64,000 nt of DNA. Source: Cristatella mucedo. Taxonomy: Eukaryota > Bryozoa > Phylactolaemata > Cristatellidae. Below the pieces are notes generated by a model. The model ran no database searches. It saw only the letters and a program-made list of their open reading frames with translations, and was not told the origin of the DNA. Position 1 is the stretch's first letter, and every line of letters starts with the position of its first letter. The position numbers were made by a program, and so were the translations under genes. Location: positions 416,001 to 480,000 of the forward strand of contig WPIO01000040.1 in the NCBI GenBank assembly GCA_009760855.2, in the 5' to 3' direction. Shown here piece after piece: positions 12,598 through 63,509 of the stretch.

Positions 12598-14188
12598 TGA
12601 TCAAGTCCGACTTTCGAGCACCTCCATCTATTCCCCTCAGACTGTGTATGACTCTGAACACGGCTCAATGTACTTCATGTGAGCTCACTGTCAAGCCTGC
12701 AAAATATAGGTAACGAAAACGACAGTTAAACACAGATGAGTACACAAGTTGTTGATTTGTATTTTCGATGAGTTGAATACACAAGTTGTTGATTTGTATT
12801 TTAGATTAAAACTCTGAAACCAAATTCAAACATAGACCAATTTTTTCGTTCGAACTATACATCAAAAATATCTAAAAATACATTAAAACTAAGTATTAAA
12901 CGATTGAACAATGAATTGGAACGTGCACAAATCTTTGATAATTATAAAAGATTATACCACAAGCGATTATGGGTCTCGATGCTTGCAGCGCGCGATTGTC
13001 ACACGACTGTCCTTCTGACACTGGACCTTGAAGATGTTCTTGCTCTTAGCTTCTGTCAAGGTTATGCTTCCGCCTATGACAGGTGGGTGACGATTCTGCT
13101 TGTGCCCCGTCCCCTATCGGACACTGTCGCCGGAGAATGAAAATAAAGGGCAGGACCGAGAGGGCCGACTCCCAGAGGCTCCTTCATTAGAATCACCGCC
13201 GTGACTTCCTCTGTCTGTTTGCAACGAGGTTCGGTGTCTGGATTATATGTCGCCTGCTGCATTTTCACGGTCACTAGACTAATAGGTTTGTCTCCTCCTA
13301 AAACAAGCGAAATTTGAAATTGACTTTAAATGATTACAGGGGCTCTTCTGATCCGTGCAAAGCTATGAGCACAAAAACACGGTATAAGCAATGCTTTAAT
13401 AGTGTGACCCGAAGCATGCGCAAAAGACAAATATGCTGCAACGAAATCGCGTCAAAAAATTCGTGACGTCATGTCCGCGCCGGCATAATCACGCTGATAA
13501 ATTCGTGATCGAAACAAACGCGATGAAAAGCGCAATGTGATAACAACGTTCAAATTAAGTAGCGCCTAACACCGTGCAGTGAAATGTCTAACCGAGTCTC
13601 ACTACAATTAAATTCAATTTAAACGCCTATAAACTCGCGATCAAAACATGCAATGAAACCAACCGTAATGCAGTGTTATCAAATTAAACTTTAGTAGCAC
13701 CGAACTCTGTGCGTGGCAATGTCATATCAAGTCTCAGTGAAATAATATTTAATTTATATGTCAATATTACGAGACACTGCTCGCCAAATAGTCCTCAAGA
13801 TCACGCCCACCGTACGCAGGAAGAATGGCAGCGTGTTAAGAATGGCAGCGTGTTTAAGTTTGTCTAAGAGAAGACGAGCGGATAGTTGAACTTATTTGTA
13901 CTCGCTGGCTGCCTGACTGCGAATTCCGCCGCGCACACGACCTACTGCTTGTACTTTAAAGTCTTGTTGGTGACGGAAGCGATTGACCAACGTGTAAACG
14001 GTAGGATGACGACACGCCGCGACGGACGATTGGAACGCATTGCTATGCAACCCTCTAGGCAGTCCGTCAGCGGCACGCTCTCTCAAGCTCCACAGCTCCA
14101 AACGGAGACAGGAAACGACGGACTAGCGCCTTAACCTGCGCCGTAAAAAACCAACGTAATTGTCTTTCCAGTAGTTACAAGCACTCAC

Positions 14189-14331
14189 GAGATTGCCGGG
14201 TAGAGACTTTTGTTCAGTTCGTCAAACGTAAAACCGACATCTTCCGGTGGACCGAAACTCAGTACAATTACCTTCTTCGAATACAATTTAATGCTCTCTT
14301 CATTGCTGTATACATCAGATACGCCTTTGTT
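14189..14331 (-). CDS. Possible exon of an unidentified minus-strand gene
   Basis: An open stretch with protein-like composition reads GVSDVYSNEESIKLYSKK then VIVLSFGPPEDVGFTFDELN and ends at a good donor (ATCTC|GTGAGT). It lies between the stop of gene B and gene C. No clear partner exon was found and I do not recognise the family. The upstream limit is only the in-frame stop. Confidence 0.2.
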
Positions 14332-15361
14332 TCATAGTTAGCGCCACAATTATTGGCCAAGATGAAAACTACAACTGAGCATCGTAGCGTCGAAACATTA
14401 CTTAATACAAATTTTATAAAAATCAAAGAGAATTACTGATTTTTATTAATTAATTTGATCTTCTAAAATTTTACAATTACTACTACAAATGAATTTAATA
14501 TAGCAGAATTTCTTCTATTTCATCTTATTTGATGATTTAAGCGGTGCCCATTTGTTCGTGCGACTTGTCAACAGCCGACTACGGATTTAGTCGGCACACA
14601 ATTATCCATAGCGATTTTTGCGACGCCCATTTTTCTTTCTCGATTTTGTTGGTGAACCCTCTAATTGTAATCACATCCCGAAACGTTATTGAAAAGCGTG
14701 CGGCTGAAAACGTGCCGACTATTGGTAGACGAACAGCCCTGCGGGAAAACTAGGGGGACTACCATGCTGGATTGCGTTCAACGTGAGCTAGAGTAAACAT
14801 AAATAGGCTGGATCAACAAGCTTGAAATTTGATAGCCAGATGAGGAAGACCCAAAAATTAAACTGTGTTCACGAAGATAATGAGTCCACATTTTTACTGA
14901 GTTGACTTTCACACTATACAAGTATCATATAATATATATTGTTTTCCTATATGGTAAAAATAAAAAAAAGAAGAATTATAATTTGGCCGCGGAAGAACCG
15001 TAAAGGATCTATTAGAATGAAATGCGACTACGAAAGCCTCAGCCAAAAGCAACACGAGTGGCAACGCTATTCTAAGCCGTAGAAGCCAAGACTTCTTCCG
15101 TATCCACAGTGCAGTAACTCGGGCCAGTTTTTAGCTGAAATTTGATCCCTCTGTTTAATCTGAGCCACTTCGAGATTAAAATCGCTCCAAGATTAGGATA
15201 TGCACGATGGAATTACTTTCTAAGATAGCTTTCGTGGGGCCGCGCTCAAAAATATGCTGACGCACATAACTGGCAAGACATGATAAGGTATATCAATATG
15301 AATAGACCATTTCAACTTACCTCGAAGGTTCAATCTCTTCTCTTTCACTTTCATTTGGCCT

Positions 15362-37911
<22,550 letters not shown>

Positions 37912-38204
37912 GACAAATCGCATGCCCACTCATGAACGTCCTTTGATTTAGCTTTTGATCTAATTCATGGAGCTGACTTCTTCGGGTCTTCACGACGCGA
38001 TCAAAGCATTCTCGAAGTTGATCCATCCATGGACGTCGTCACCATGTTACCGTTCGCCAGGCGTCTACGTGAAAGGTCAAGCGAGCATAGCAGAGATCCA
38101 AAGTTTTTCTGCTCAAAGTGTAACTTGACTCTTTTTCACCTGACAAAGAGCTACTAGACGTCGATGCCACGCACAGTCGATCAACGGAGCAAAGTTCTTA
38201 CGCT

Positions 38205-38670
38205 GACCCGCAAGCCACGCCACGGCCGGGCTCCTTCGTACCTTGCTGAACTGCTGCACCGGTTTCAGCCCCTTCGTGCCCTCAGGTCCTGACTGGACAA
38301 GAAAATTAGCTGTTCCATTCCTCCCCTTAAAGACAGTTGGCGACAGAAGCTTTAGCTCTGCCGGTCCTAGACTGTGGAACTCGCATCCACAATTCTTACG
38401 AAACGACTACTACTCTCCTGCTGCCGACTATGGCTCATCCTTTTCAGCGGTCCTGAGCTGCTACTTCCATGCTACTCACTACCTCAACTGCTCTCCTGAC
38501 TCTGATTTGCTTCCCACTTTCTCTTTGTTTCGTGAGACGAAGTCTGTTGGCTACCGAATGCGTACCGAAAGCTGCCTAGGATGTATTTGTGCTGGGGGAA
38601 ACTCTTTTGCGTAACACCCACATGGTCTGTATGGCTTTGTGAAGTTACAGACGGAGATACATTACGTTAC
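38205..38670 (+). mobile_element. Family 2 LINE 3' end
   Basis: Encodes a decayed C-terminal reverse-transcriptase piece including LKTVGDRSFSSAGPRLWNS, a typical non-LTR ending, then a shared 3' part and the hairpin GTAACACCCACATGG...TTGTGAAGTTAC, closing with GGAGATACATTACGTTACTG. It lies just upstream of gene B. Confidence 0.8.
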
Positions 38671-39104
38671 TGTCACTATTGAAAGATTGTTCAGGCTACA
38701 TAATGGCCCTGACCTTGCGCTCGTCGGCCATTGAGTCAGAATATTCCTTAATGTGTACCGTACTGCTAGACCGAATAGTATGAATTACTAGCTGCCATTG
38801 TTACGTAGAGCCGCAGAGGACGATCTTGGGAAGATCTCTGCTGGATTGATATAGGAACTACATTGACCTACGCTAAAGTTTCCTGCGGCAAGCCATTTCT
38901 GTGCCATTGCATTTGCAGCTAGCAGCTGGTAACGTGTGAGACGTACGTCAGCTAAAATACAGTAGAGGTGAGCACGTGCACTACTAACGGCCTGCCAAAT
39001 TCTGCATTGAAATACACGAAAGCTGATAAGAGAATAGTCTGGCGAAGAGAATGTGATACGATTATTTCTATAAAGCAGCCCAGCATTCTTTCGGCGGGCC
39101 TTCT

Positions 39105-39155
39105 TGACCTTCTTGACCTTCTTGACCTTGTTGACCTTATTGACCTTGTTGACTA
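39105..39155. promoter_or_regulatory. Array of TGACCT (AGGTCA) half-sites with DR3 spacing
   Basis: TGACCT recurs at 39105, 39114, 39123, 39132 and 39141, exactly every nine bases, with a degenerate sixth unit at 39150. On the minus strand these are AGGTCA direct repeats with 3-base spacers, the layout recognised by some nuclear receptors, and several carry the AAGGTCA extension of monomer sites. It lies about 1.2 kb upstream of the gene B start codon. It could equally be a simple 9-base repeat. Confidence 0.35.
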
Positions 39156-39393
39156 TCGCAGCTCTGTAGGAAACCTAGGAAACGCCATCGGGAAACACTA
39201 TGAGAAAAACCTGAGTCAAAAGGGCAGGAGTGCAGGGCATGTGTATCGTCAGAGGATTGCATGCTGTGGTGTGTCTCGGCAGTACGGGAATTTGCAATAG
39301 CCTTAAATCTCTCCCGACAATTGCTAAAGCTGCATTAGACCCGCTTCGACGCTGCGTTCGTCGTGCGTGCATAATAAGCAGCCTGATCGAATC

Positions 39394-39548
39394 GGCTACC
39401 CCGGCTATTCCGGCTACCCCGGCTATTCCGGCTACCCCGGCTGTTCCGGCTACCCCGGCTGTTCCGGCTACCCCGGCTGTTCCGGCTACCCCGGCTATTC
39501 CGGCTACCCCGGCTATTCCGGCTACCCCGGCTATTCCGGCTACCCCGG
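39394..39548. repeat. 18-base minisatellite
   Basis: About eight and a half copies of GGCTACCCCGGCTATTCC with a TATT/TGTT variant in the middle units. All six frames are open through it (plus strand GYPGYSGYPG, minus strand VAGIAGVAG), so ORFs here are artefacts. Confidence 0.9.
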
Positions 39549-40269
39549 AAAGCCGCTGTCGATATCGAGTGCGATGAATCAGAGCAAAAGCAGAGCAGAA
39601 AAGCCAGCCAAGATCGTAAAAGGACGCAGAGGCTACCGAGCGCGCACCGAATCCGCTTTCCACTCACGCTAGACTTGAGAGAACTGCTCGCTGATAGTGA
39701 TGCCCAGAATGAACGGCAGACAATTCGCGAGTCACCATATTTTTACTGAGCCAGGCTTCTGAAGACTCGAACAAAGACGAGCCCTTAGCTCAGTAGGGGG
39801 TCAGAGACAAACTTGCAGCATGTTTGCATGTAGATACAATCTTGCAAAAGCCAGCAGAAACAAAGTTAATTGCAAGTTCGCTAAACATTTACACCGTATA
39901 CTAACTGGAGGTAAAGCGCCACAGTTTTCAGTCATTAAAGCCAGCCTCAGTCTCAGCCTCAGCAACGGGCAGCTATCAAAGCGCAGTCTGAGCCGTTCTG
40001 ACGAACCGTTTGACTGCCCACAATGCTCGGGATAAAGCCGCAACATTTAATCACGAGATCTGGAAGTTCGGAGCCACTTTGCAGTCGCTTTTGCGACGAG
40101 CCTGCTGCTACATATGCAGCCTGCATCCAGTTACATCGCATGCGAATTTCTTAGACAGATATTTAGATCTCTTAGGGCACTGTTTTAAGTTCGTTGTCGT
40201 TACTATGGTTAGCTGCCTTGCTATTCATCAACCAGTCAGAGTCTCCGTAGTCACCTCTGATACAGCCTT

Positions 40270-40560
40270 TCTGTTTTTCAAATTATTCAGCCGTAGAGAC
40301 ATGAATAGGGACAATAAATTACCTATTCAATTCCTCCGCTTAAAGACCGTTGGTGACAGAACCTTTAGCTCTGCAGGTCTGTACTGAAAGCAGCTTAAGC
40401 TGTGAGTTCGCTATACGAAACTCGACTGAAACCGCTTACGCTGTGAGTTCGCTATACGAAACTCTCCAGCGTAACATCCACATAATCTTCGTGGCTTTGT
40501 GGAATTGCAGACAGATTTACGTTGCATTAAATTGCATTACCTTAAATTACATTACATTAA
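40270..40560 (+). mobile_element. Family 2 LINE 3' end, internally deleted
   Basis: CGCTTAAAGACCGTTGGTGA matches the LKTVGDR region; about 170 bases of the family are then missing. A short segment with GTGAGTTCGCTATACGAAAC is present twice before the ATTACATTAC-type tail. Confidence 0.65.
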
Positions 40561-41141
40561 ATATTCCCAGGTACCGTTTTAATAGGCCTAGAAGTAGCAT
40601 TATCAGTTTTTAAAAATAAATTAACCATCCAAAAATAATTACGCAAAAGAAAATTCCCGTCGACAGTGAAGCGCAAGCTGTGAGTATCGTTCCACTTTTT
40701 ACTACCCACCATGGCTACAACGGCTAGTGCGCAACGCTAGTCGGCCGGGCAGCAGTCCGTGCTTTTGGTGCACGCGAAATGAAGCGGAAAATCGCAGGAT
40801 CTCAGAGATCGACTCGGGGGCGCAGCGAATCGTCAGTTCGTCAGCGGAATTCTCTCAGTGAGAGAAGGTCAAAGGCCAAAGGGGAATTACGAACGCGACC
40901 GCGACGCTGGCATGGTGGACTGGGGGCAGCGCGAGCGCGCGGCGTAAGGGAAGCAGCAGCGCATGCCGACGCTGCCTCTGGATTCACTAGATCCGCCCCG
41001 CCCCCCCCCGCACCCAGGCGGCGGTGGCCGGCCGGCCGGCCACCGAAGACCCAGCGGCTTCCGCCGCGTCTCACGCCCGCCACTGCAGATCTCGGCAGCT
41101 GCGTTTTAGAAGTTGCGACGGAGACGTCTCCACGGCGGCGT

Positions 41142-41189
<48 letters not shown>
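41142..41189. repeat. CGG trinucleotide repeat
   Basis: About sixteen uninterrupted CGG units inside the GC-rich island. They translate as poly-Ala, poly-Gly or poly-Arg depending on frame, which explains the long ORFs here. Confidence 0.92.
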
Positions 41190-41190
<1 letters not shown>

Positions 41191-41758
41191 TTGGGCGGAG
41201 CGGGCCGTCAGCCAAGCCAGAGCAACGCCGGGCGGCGCCCAAATGAACTGCCCGGCGTCGGCGTTGGCGCCCCGCCGATTGATGCCTCCGGCGGCCGGTC
41301 CGCCGGTGTGCGGCGGACATCGCCCTGCTGCCGTCGCTCGAAGCACCGCTCAAAATGTCTCGCGCCGAACGCAGCGGTCGCCACGTGCTACCGAAACGCG
41401 CACACCCTATCGGCATTGGTCGGTGCTCACACCCGGCGTCGGCCAGCGAGGCAGCAGGGCGAGGGGGGAGGCACGGGGGCGGACACTTCCGCTGCGGGCC
41501 GACGCCCCCCCCCCCAGCGCGTGGGCCGCCGCGGCCGCCGCCTTAGGACTCGCGTCGGGGAGGCGGCTGGACAGAAGACTCACTAGTGAGATCGCGTCTC
41601 TCCCGCAAAGACGAACGCGGTCGAATCTAGCTCGACACCAGCTCGGTTCCGCTGCTTGCGCCTTAAAAGGCCAAGGTGACTGAGCCGAGCGACTGCATAC
41701 TAGAAGCGTCGATTCTTCCGGATGCAGCGCTTGGATACGACTCCAGACGGCGCCAGAG

Positions 41759-41809
41759 CAAAGCATGCGGCACGATCGATGCGAGCGATCGATCGTGCCG
41801 CATGCTTTG
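41759..41809. repeat. Perfect 22-base inverted repeat with 7-base loop
   Basis: Bases 41759-41780 are exactly complementary to 41788-41809; the loop is GCGAGCG. The arms contain GCATGCGGCACGATCGAT. Located in the GC-rich island between genes A and B. Confidence 0.9.
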
Positions 41810-42574
41810 TTGACACAGCCGCATCCGGTGACACGCCCAGAACGCCGCTCCGAGTCTGCGCGTCGAAGCCTCGAGGGGCCTGTAGAAAGGCTCGCTGTAG
41901 CAATTGCACGGCCAATGCCTGGAACCAGCGAGCCAGTCTAAGCTAAGATGGTCGGGTTAGGAGCTCGCCCGCCAGACGCAGGGTTACCGGCGGCGGGGCA
42001 TCAGCGGCGGCAAACCAGTTTCCATCGCCACTGGCACCTAAACCCCAGCCTCGCGCTGCACGTGACCACGCCAGTGCTGGCTGCCACAGCTCGCTGCCAC
42101 GGGGCCGCGCGTCAGAGCCAGCATCCGAGTCGGTGCGACTAGCTCTAAAACCTGTAACTGCTGCCGATTGGTCAGCAGCGGCGTTATGCTGAACTATTGG
42201 CTGTTCTCGTGCTCAGCCTTTTGCGTGTATTAGCTATAGCTGAGTGGGCGTCGAGCCTGAGCGATGCATAGAAGCGAAAATCCAAGAGAGTCTGTGCGTG
42301 ACGTGAAATTAGCCGCCAAAGCTTTCGCACAAAGTTCAGCTGAGCAATTATTATAATGCAACTATGGAGGAAAGAATTGATAGCACGTGCCAAGGGGCCG
42401 CACTGCCACCTCAATGCAAAAAAGATGAGAGACTAAAGAAGCGTGGTTTCTACGTATAGCGGACCCATTTGTATGAAATTGTAATCACTCTGTAAGCATC
42501 GAAGGTGCAGTTAGCTCATAAGGATATGTAAATATCAAAGGGAAACCAGCCTTCTTAAAGAGAGATAGGGGCTG

Positions 42575-42860
42575 ACGAGATAGAGACAGAGAGAGAGAGA
42601 GAGAGACAGAGAGAGACAGAGAGAGAGACAGAGAGACAGAGAGAGACAGAGAGAGACAGAGAGACAGAGAGAGAGACAGAGAGAGACACAGAGAGAGACA
42701 GAGAGAGACAGAGAGAGAGAGACAGAGGAGACAGAGAGACAGAGAGACACAGGGAGAGACAGAGACAGACAGAGACAGACAGAGAGACAGACAGACAGCA
42801 AGAGACAGAGAGAGACAGAGAGAGATGGAGAGAGACAGAGACAGACAGAGAGGACAGAGT
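42575..42860. repeat. GA and GACA microsatellite
   Basis: Compound repeat between genes A and B; the Ser/Leu-rich minus frames are artefacts. Confidence 0.92.
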
Positions 42861-44079
42861 GAGAGGGAGAAGGGGAGGGTGGAAGAGGGAAAGTATGGAA
42901 TCAAAATTGCAGGATAACACACACGTAACTTGAAATAAGTGAGATTGGAATCGAAGAAAGAAAGCATCATCTCCATAAAATTTGAGAGCAGCATCCATCG
43001 AAGATACTTTTCATCGGAAGCCACAAGGCCTCGTTCACAGGAACTGGCATATTTAGTCTTTCTTTGTAATTTGCTTTAAGGCCCACGTTGCACATAGACC
43101 AGGTTTGCATCTCCAATCATTCTGTAGAGATTTGCGGACTCAGAAAGAAGGCAGGCTACTTGCGTCTCTTTACTTCAAGACTATTTGCTTTAGCAAGATA
43201 ATATTGTGGGAAAATATATGTGCAAGATTACCTAGCATGCGAAGATAAACGTTTGCCGTCACCAGTAGACTTGAATTGATTTCCAAGTAAGCACTCTTAG
43301 CGATATATTTTTTGCGCTTACAGTTGTTATTGGCTCTACAAGGCAGCTGTTTATTAGATCGCTTCAAGTGTCTCAACACTGAGTAGTAGTACACCATGCC
43401 ACCTTTGGGAGTCAGCTCCCAATGACAACACTGAGTAAAACGCCGCGGGCGGCCCTTTGTCGAAGCAGCAACGTCGGCGCGCCGACCTTCGGAAGCGGAA
43501 GAAGTCAAATCGATTGGAGCAGGGCTTGCAGGCCAGCGTACGGCTTAAGTAGTTCGGGCGCTGCCTCCGATGCTGTTCGCTGTCCGTGCAGGGTTTCATT
43601 CAAAAGTTGGCAGTCCACGAGATTTTCGCTGTCCAGCTTCGGCGACGTTGTAAGTCTGCAAGAGAACAAAGTGTAATAACACGTGACCAGCGGGAGTTAG
43701 TTTGCCATCACTTCCTAACCGAACGGCGGGATTCAAATCGACTCGCACAGTTGCGGCCAAATAGCCAAAAAGCTGCTGACCGGCGGCGGAAGTTGGGGCG
43801 GCGAGGGGGCGTGGCCACGCTTTCTACCACGGCTTCAAGCGGTTACTCCGCCCGGAAGACCTCCGCACCGCGAGCTGTGCTGTACCAATAGCACTCTAGG
43901 CTCTAGCCATACTATTAGCCGATGCGCGACGACGCGTCTGACAAATGGCGTCTAAGCTGAAGCTCCCGAGGAAGCCGATTTAGTGCATCTTCGATAACAC
44001 TGCGGCTTATATATTATATATTTTATCAAATCATTGTACCTCAGCCAGCGGAGCCGTGCCCTGCCGGAGGAGCGGGTAA

Positions 44080-44175
44080 TAATAACGTTAATAACAATAA
44101 CGCATTTCTTATAGCGCCATCACATGACGCTATCTCTTTCTAGGCACTTTACACTCGCTGCAAAGCAAGCCACCG
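44080..44175 (-). mobile_element. Family 1 LINE 3' end (short)
   Basis: An AATAATAACG-type tail, a diverged hairpin with ATCTCTTTCTAGGCACTTTA, and CGCTGCAAAGC. It lies just beyond the 3' end of gene A. Confidence 0.5.
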
Positions 44176-44326
44176 TGGTTCATTCTCCCAGGCGTTCTCC
44201 CACGCACGCTCCCACCGTCGCTCCTCCTGCTGCTTTGCCGCAAGGTGAAAGGTCGTCGCGCTCTATGCGTCGCGATTCGTTCATTCGACTCTCGCTTCCA
44301 AATTACAGCTGCCCGACCGACCGCCG

Positions 44327-44797
44327 ATGCCCACCGCCTGCCGCGAAGGAGCCCGGTCGGACGTCACCCTGCATACCGTCACCATCGCCCTCGGCGACGG
44401 GCTAGTGCCTCGTGGCAAGGGTGGGCGAGGGCTAATTGCAAACAGCGAACGGGCTCTCGTGTGCGACAACTTCCGCTCCGTCGCCTGCCGGGCGCTCTCT
44501 TCAACTTTCCGCTTGCCAGAAACGACCGCTAGCGAGTGTGATGAGAACGAGACCGGTTTTTTCTTGCGAACTTCATCGGACAAGACGTTTTGCTTACGCG
44601 TCAATGTGGGGCGTTATTGCATGCTATTAATTAATACGCACGATATTAGTTTTGCAGCTACGACGGACGACATCTCGAACGGACAAGCGCTGGCACAACT
44701 TTTTCCGACGAACGCCGGATTCGAAATGGTCGCTCTCGCTGTCGAGCGAGAGCGACCCCAGAAAAAGTTAACTATAGCCGCTGCCGTTTTAGAATAG
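44327..44797 (+). CDS. Uncertain 156-codon ORF, convergent with gene A
   Basis: An uninterrupted ATG-to-TAG frame encodes segments such as FCLRVNVGRYCMLLINTHD. It ends 113 bases from the end of gene A, on the opposite strand. Both strands are open here because the region is GC-rich, so this may be chance. No family is recognised. Confidence 0.18.
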   Translation: MPTACREGARSDVTLHTVTIALGDGLVPRGKGGRGLIANSERALVCDNFRSVACRALSSTFRLPETTASECDENETGFFLRTSSDKTFCLRVNVGRYCMLLINTHDISFAATTDDISNGQALAQLFPTNAGFEMVALAVERERPQKKLTIAAAVLE

Positions 44798-44910
44798 GAG
44801 GCCAATTTGGAAATGCACCGGCCTCTGCAGCCCGTCCACAAAAGAGTACGGTGGAGACGGCAGCATTTTCGGAAGCTAAGCGTTCAACCCCTAGCGTCTT
44901 CATTTCTTTT

Positions 44911-61828
<16,918 letters not shown>

Positions 61829-62814
61829 GATGTGACCGCCGCCGCAGGGCTGCCCACACTTCTGCTCTATCGGCGAAGATTCAGAGCTCCAGGAACTAAT
61901 CTGGAGGAGACAATGGGTACACGCCCGGTGCACGTGCCCGGGCAGCAAGAGCTGGCCATGCTGCCACGCGGCAGTAGGGCTGACTCGAGCCGAGCGCGCT
62001 GCAAACCTCAGGCAGAGCAGTCCTGACCTGCTTCACAAGCCAACGTTTGCAAGGCAGCCTTCAATGGATGACTCGCACAGTGTCGTTGCACCGTTGAGAT
62101 GGCGACTCCTCACTAAACTGAGGTCGCAGCTGCGCTTCCAGCAGTACAATCAGGGCTTGGGGATTCCCAGGTGCTGATCTCGGTGGGTTTCCCAGCTCGA
62201 GTTTCTTGGAGATGGGAGGAGCCGACTTTCAGTCTATTACCTTACCAAAAAGGACATGCTGACCTATGAACGGGCCCGGTAATCGGAGGCTATTGAATTA
62301 TGCGTCACTAAAACGGCGGTCTATTTGCATTTACACCTTGAGAATCCATTGTCAGCTCACCGACTTCGCCTTTAACTGAGGCACTCGGTCTTAGCAGCTG
62401 ATCTTTCAGATTCGCCGGGCTTCCCACTATTCAGCCATCGCTCGCTGCTGTTACCTAGTTACGCTGGCTTCATCCGGCCATTCAGGTCGAAGGAAACCAG
62501 TAGCGAAGATTGCTGTCTTAAGGAGAAAGCTGCTAGCGCAGCAGCCGTAGCTTGCTACGCCTACGGGATCGCAAGGCGAGCCCTTATCAAGCCATGCAGG
62601 CTGCATGTCCTCGAGCTCAGGCCGACCGCAGCTCAAGTCACAAACGGTTGGCAAAGGAAGACGTCGGCATAGCAGCAACATGCAGGTTTGGGCTGGTTTT
62701 CCGCTCCAGGTTAACATTCGGTGACAGCTTCCAGCGTTCATCGGGATTATGCTTGTATCTGTGGATTGAGAGGGTGAGAAGGAGAGTAAAAGAGTGAAGA
62801 GGCGGAGTGAGGAA

Positions 62815-62919
62815 AGAGATAGAGAGAAAGAAAAAGAGAGAGAGAGGAAGAGAGAGATAGATAGATAGATAGAGAGATACAGAGAGAGAAAGAGAGGGAG
62901 AGAGAGAGAGAGAGAAGAC

Positions 62920-62959
<40 letters not shown>

Positions 62960-63195
62960 AGAGAGAAAGCTCAAAGGGGAGAGCGAGGTACGGAGAAATG
63001 GTGAGAAGTTGAATGGTAAAGAAAGAGGTTGAGATGAGGGAGAACAGTGGTGAGAGATGAGAGGGTGAGAGACAAGGAGAAAGAGACTGAGAGAGACAGA
63101 CAGACAGACAGAGACAGAAATAGAGTGAGAGAAAGAGAGAGAGAGAGAGGGAGAAAGCGACAGAGACAGAGACAGATACGGACAGACAGAGAGAG
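62815..63195. repeat. GA and GACA microsatellite
   Basis: Compound purine-rich repeat upstream of gene A. Confidence 0.9.
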
Positions 63196-63264
63196 TTAAA
63201 TTAGGGGCTAGCAGCTTTTAATGCGAAACGCGAGCTGCACAGCGAGCCTGCCACTGGAAAAAAT

Positions 63265-63365
63265 GCGACCGTAATGTAATGTAATGTATCTCCCTCAGTC
63301 TGAAACTCCACCAAGTCATACAGACCGTGTGGGTGTTACGCAGGAGAGTTTTGTATAGCGCACTG
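63265..63365 (-). mobile_element. Family 2 LINE 3' end (short)
   Basis: TAATGTAATGTAATGTATCT tail, then the hairpin and the TTTTGTATAGCGCACT segment, in the same orientation as the neighbouring copy at 63.5 kb. Confidence 0.7.
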
Positions 63366-63509
63366 AAGCCGAAAGTCGTAAATATCAGCTTTAATTAGCA
63401 TGCATTTGAGATTCGCAATGACAATTATTGTGAGGATGGGGCTGATATCGCATGCACTTAAAGTGGTAATTTTCAGAAGGCACTCACTACCGGAAGCTCC
63501 ACGTATATG

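Larger units (their letters stand above)
40790..42130. promoter_or_regulatory. GC-rich, CpG-rich island
   Basis: Strikingly GC- and CpG-rich compared with flanking AT-rich DNA, with long open frames in every phase and a CGG run. It lies about 3 kb upstream of the gene B start codon and beyond the 3' end of gene A, and could hold a promoter or untranslated first exon. No TATA box or start is identifiable. Confidence 0.35.

Noticed and set aside
13074-13274. 66-codon minus ORF as the C-terminal exon of gene B
   Set aside because: The exon at 15362-15454 fits phase and sequence much better, and this ORF has no anoctamin likeness.
39175-39672. Collagen-like or elastin-like proteins
   Set aside because: They arise from the 18-base minisatellite in every frame.
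40779-41246. 155-codon Arg-rich plus-strand ORF and overlapping frames
   Set aside because: All frames on both strands are open because of the CGG repeat and high GC, so openness carries no weight.
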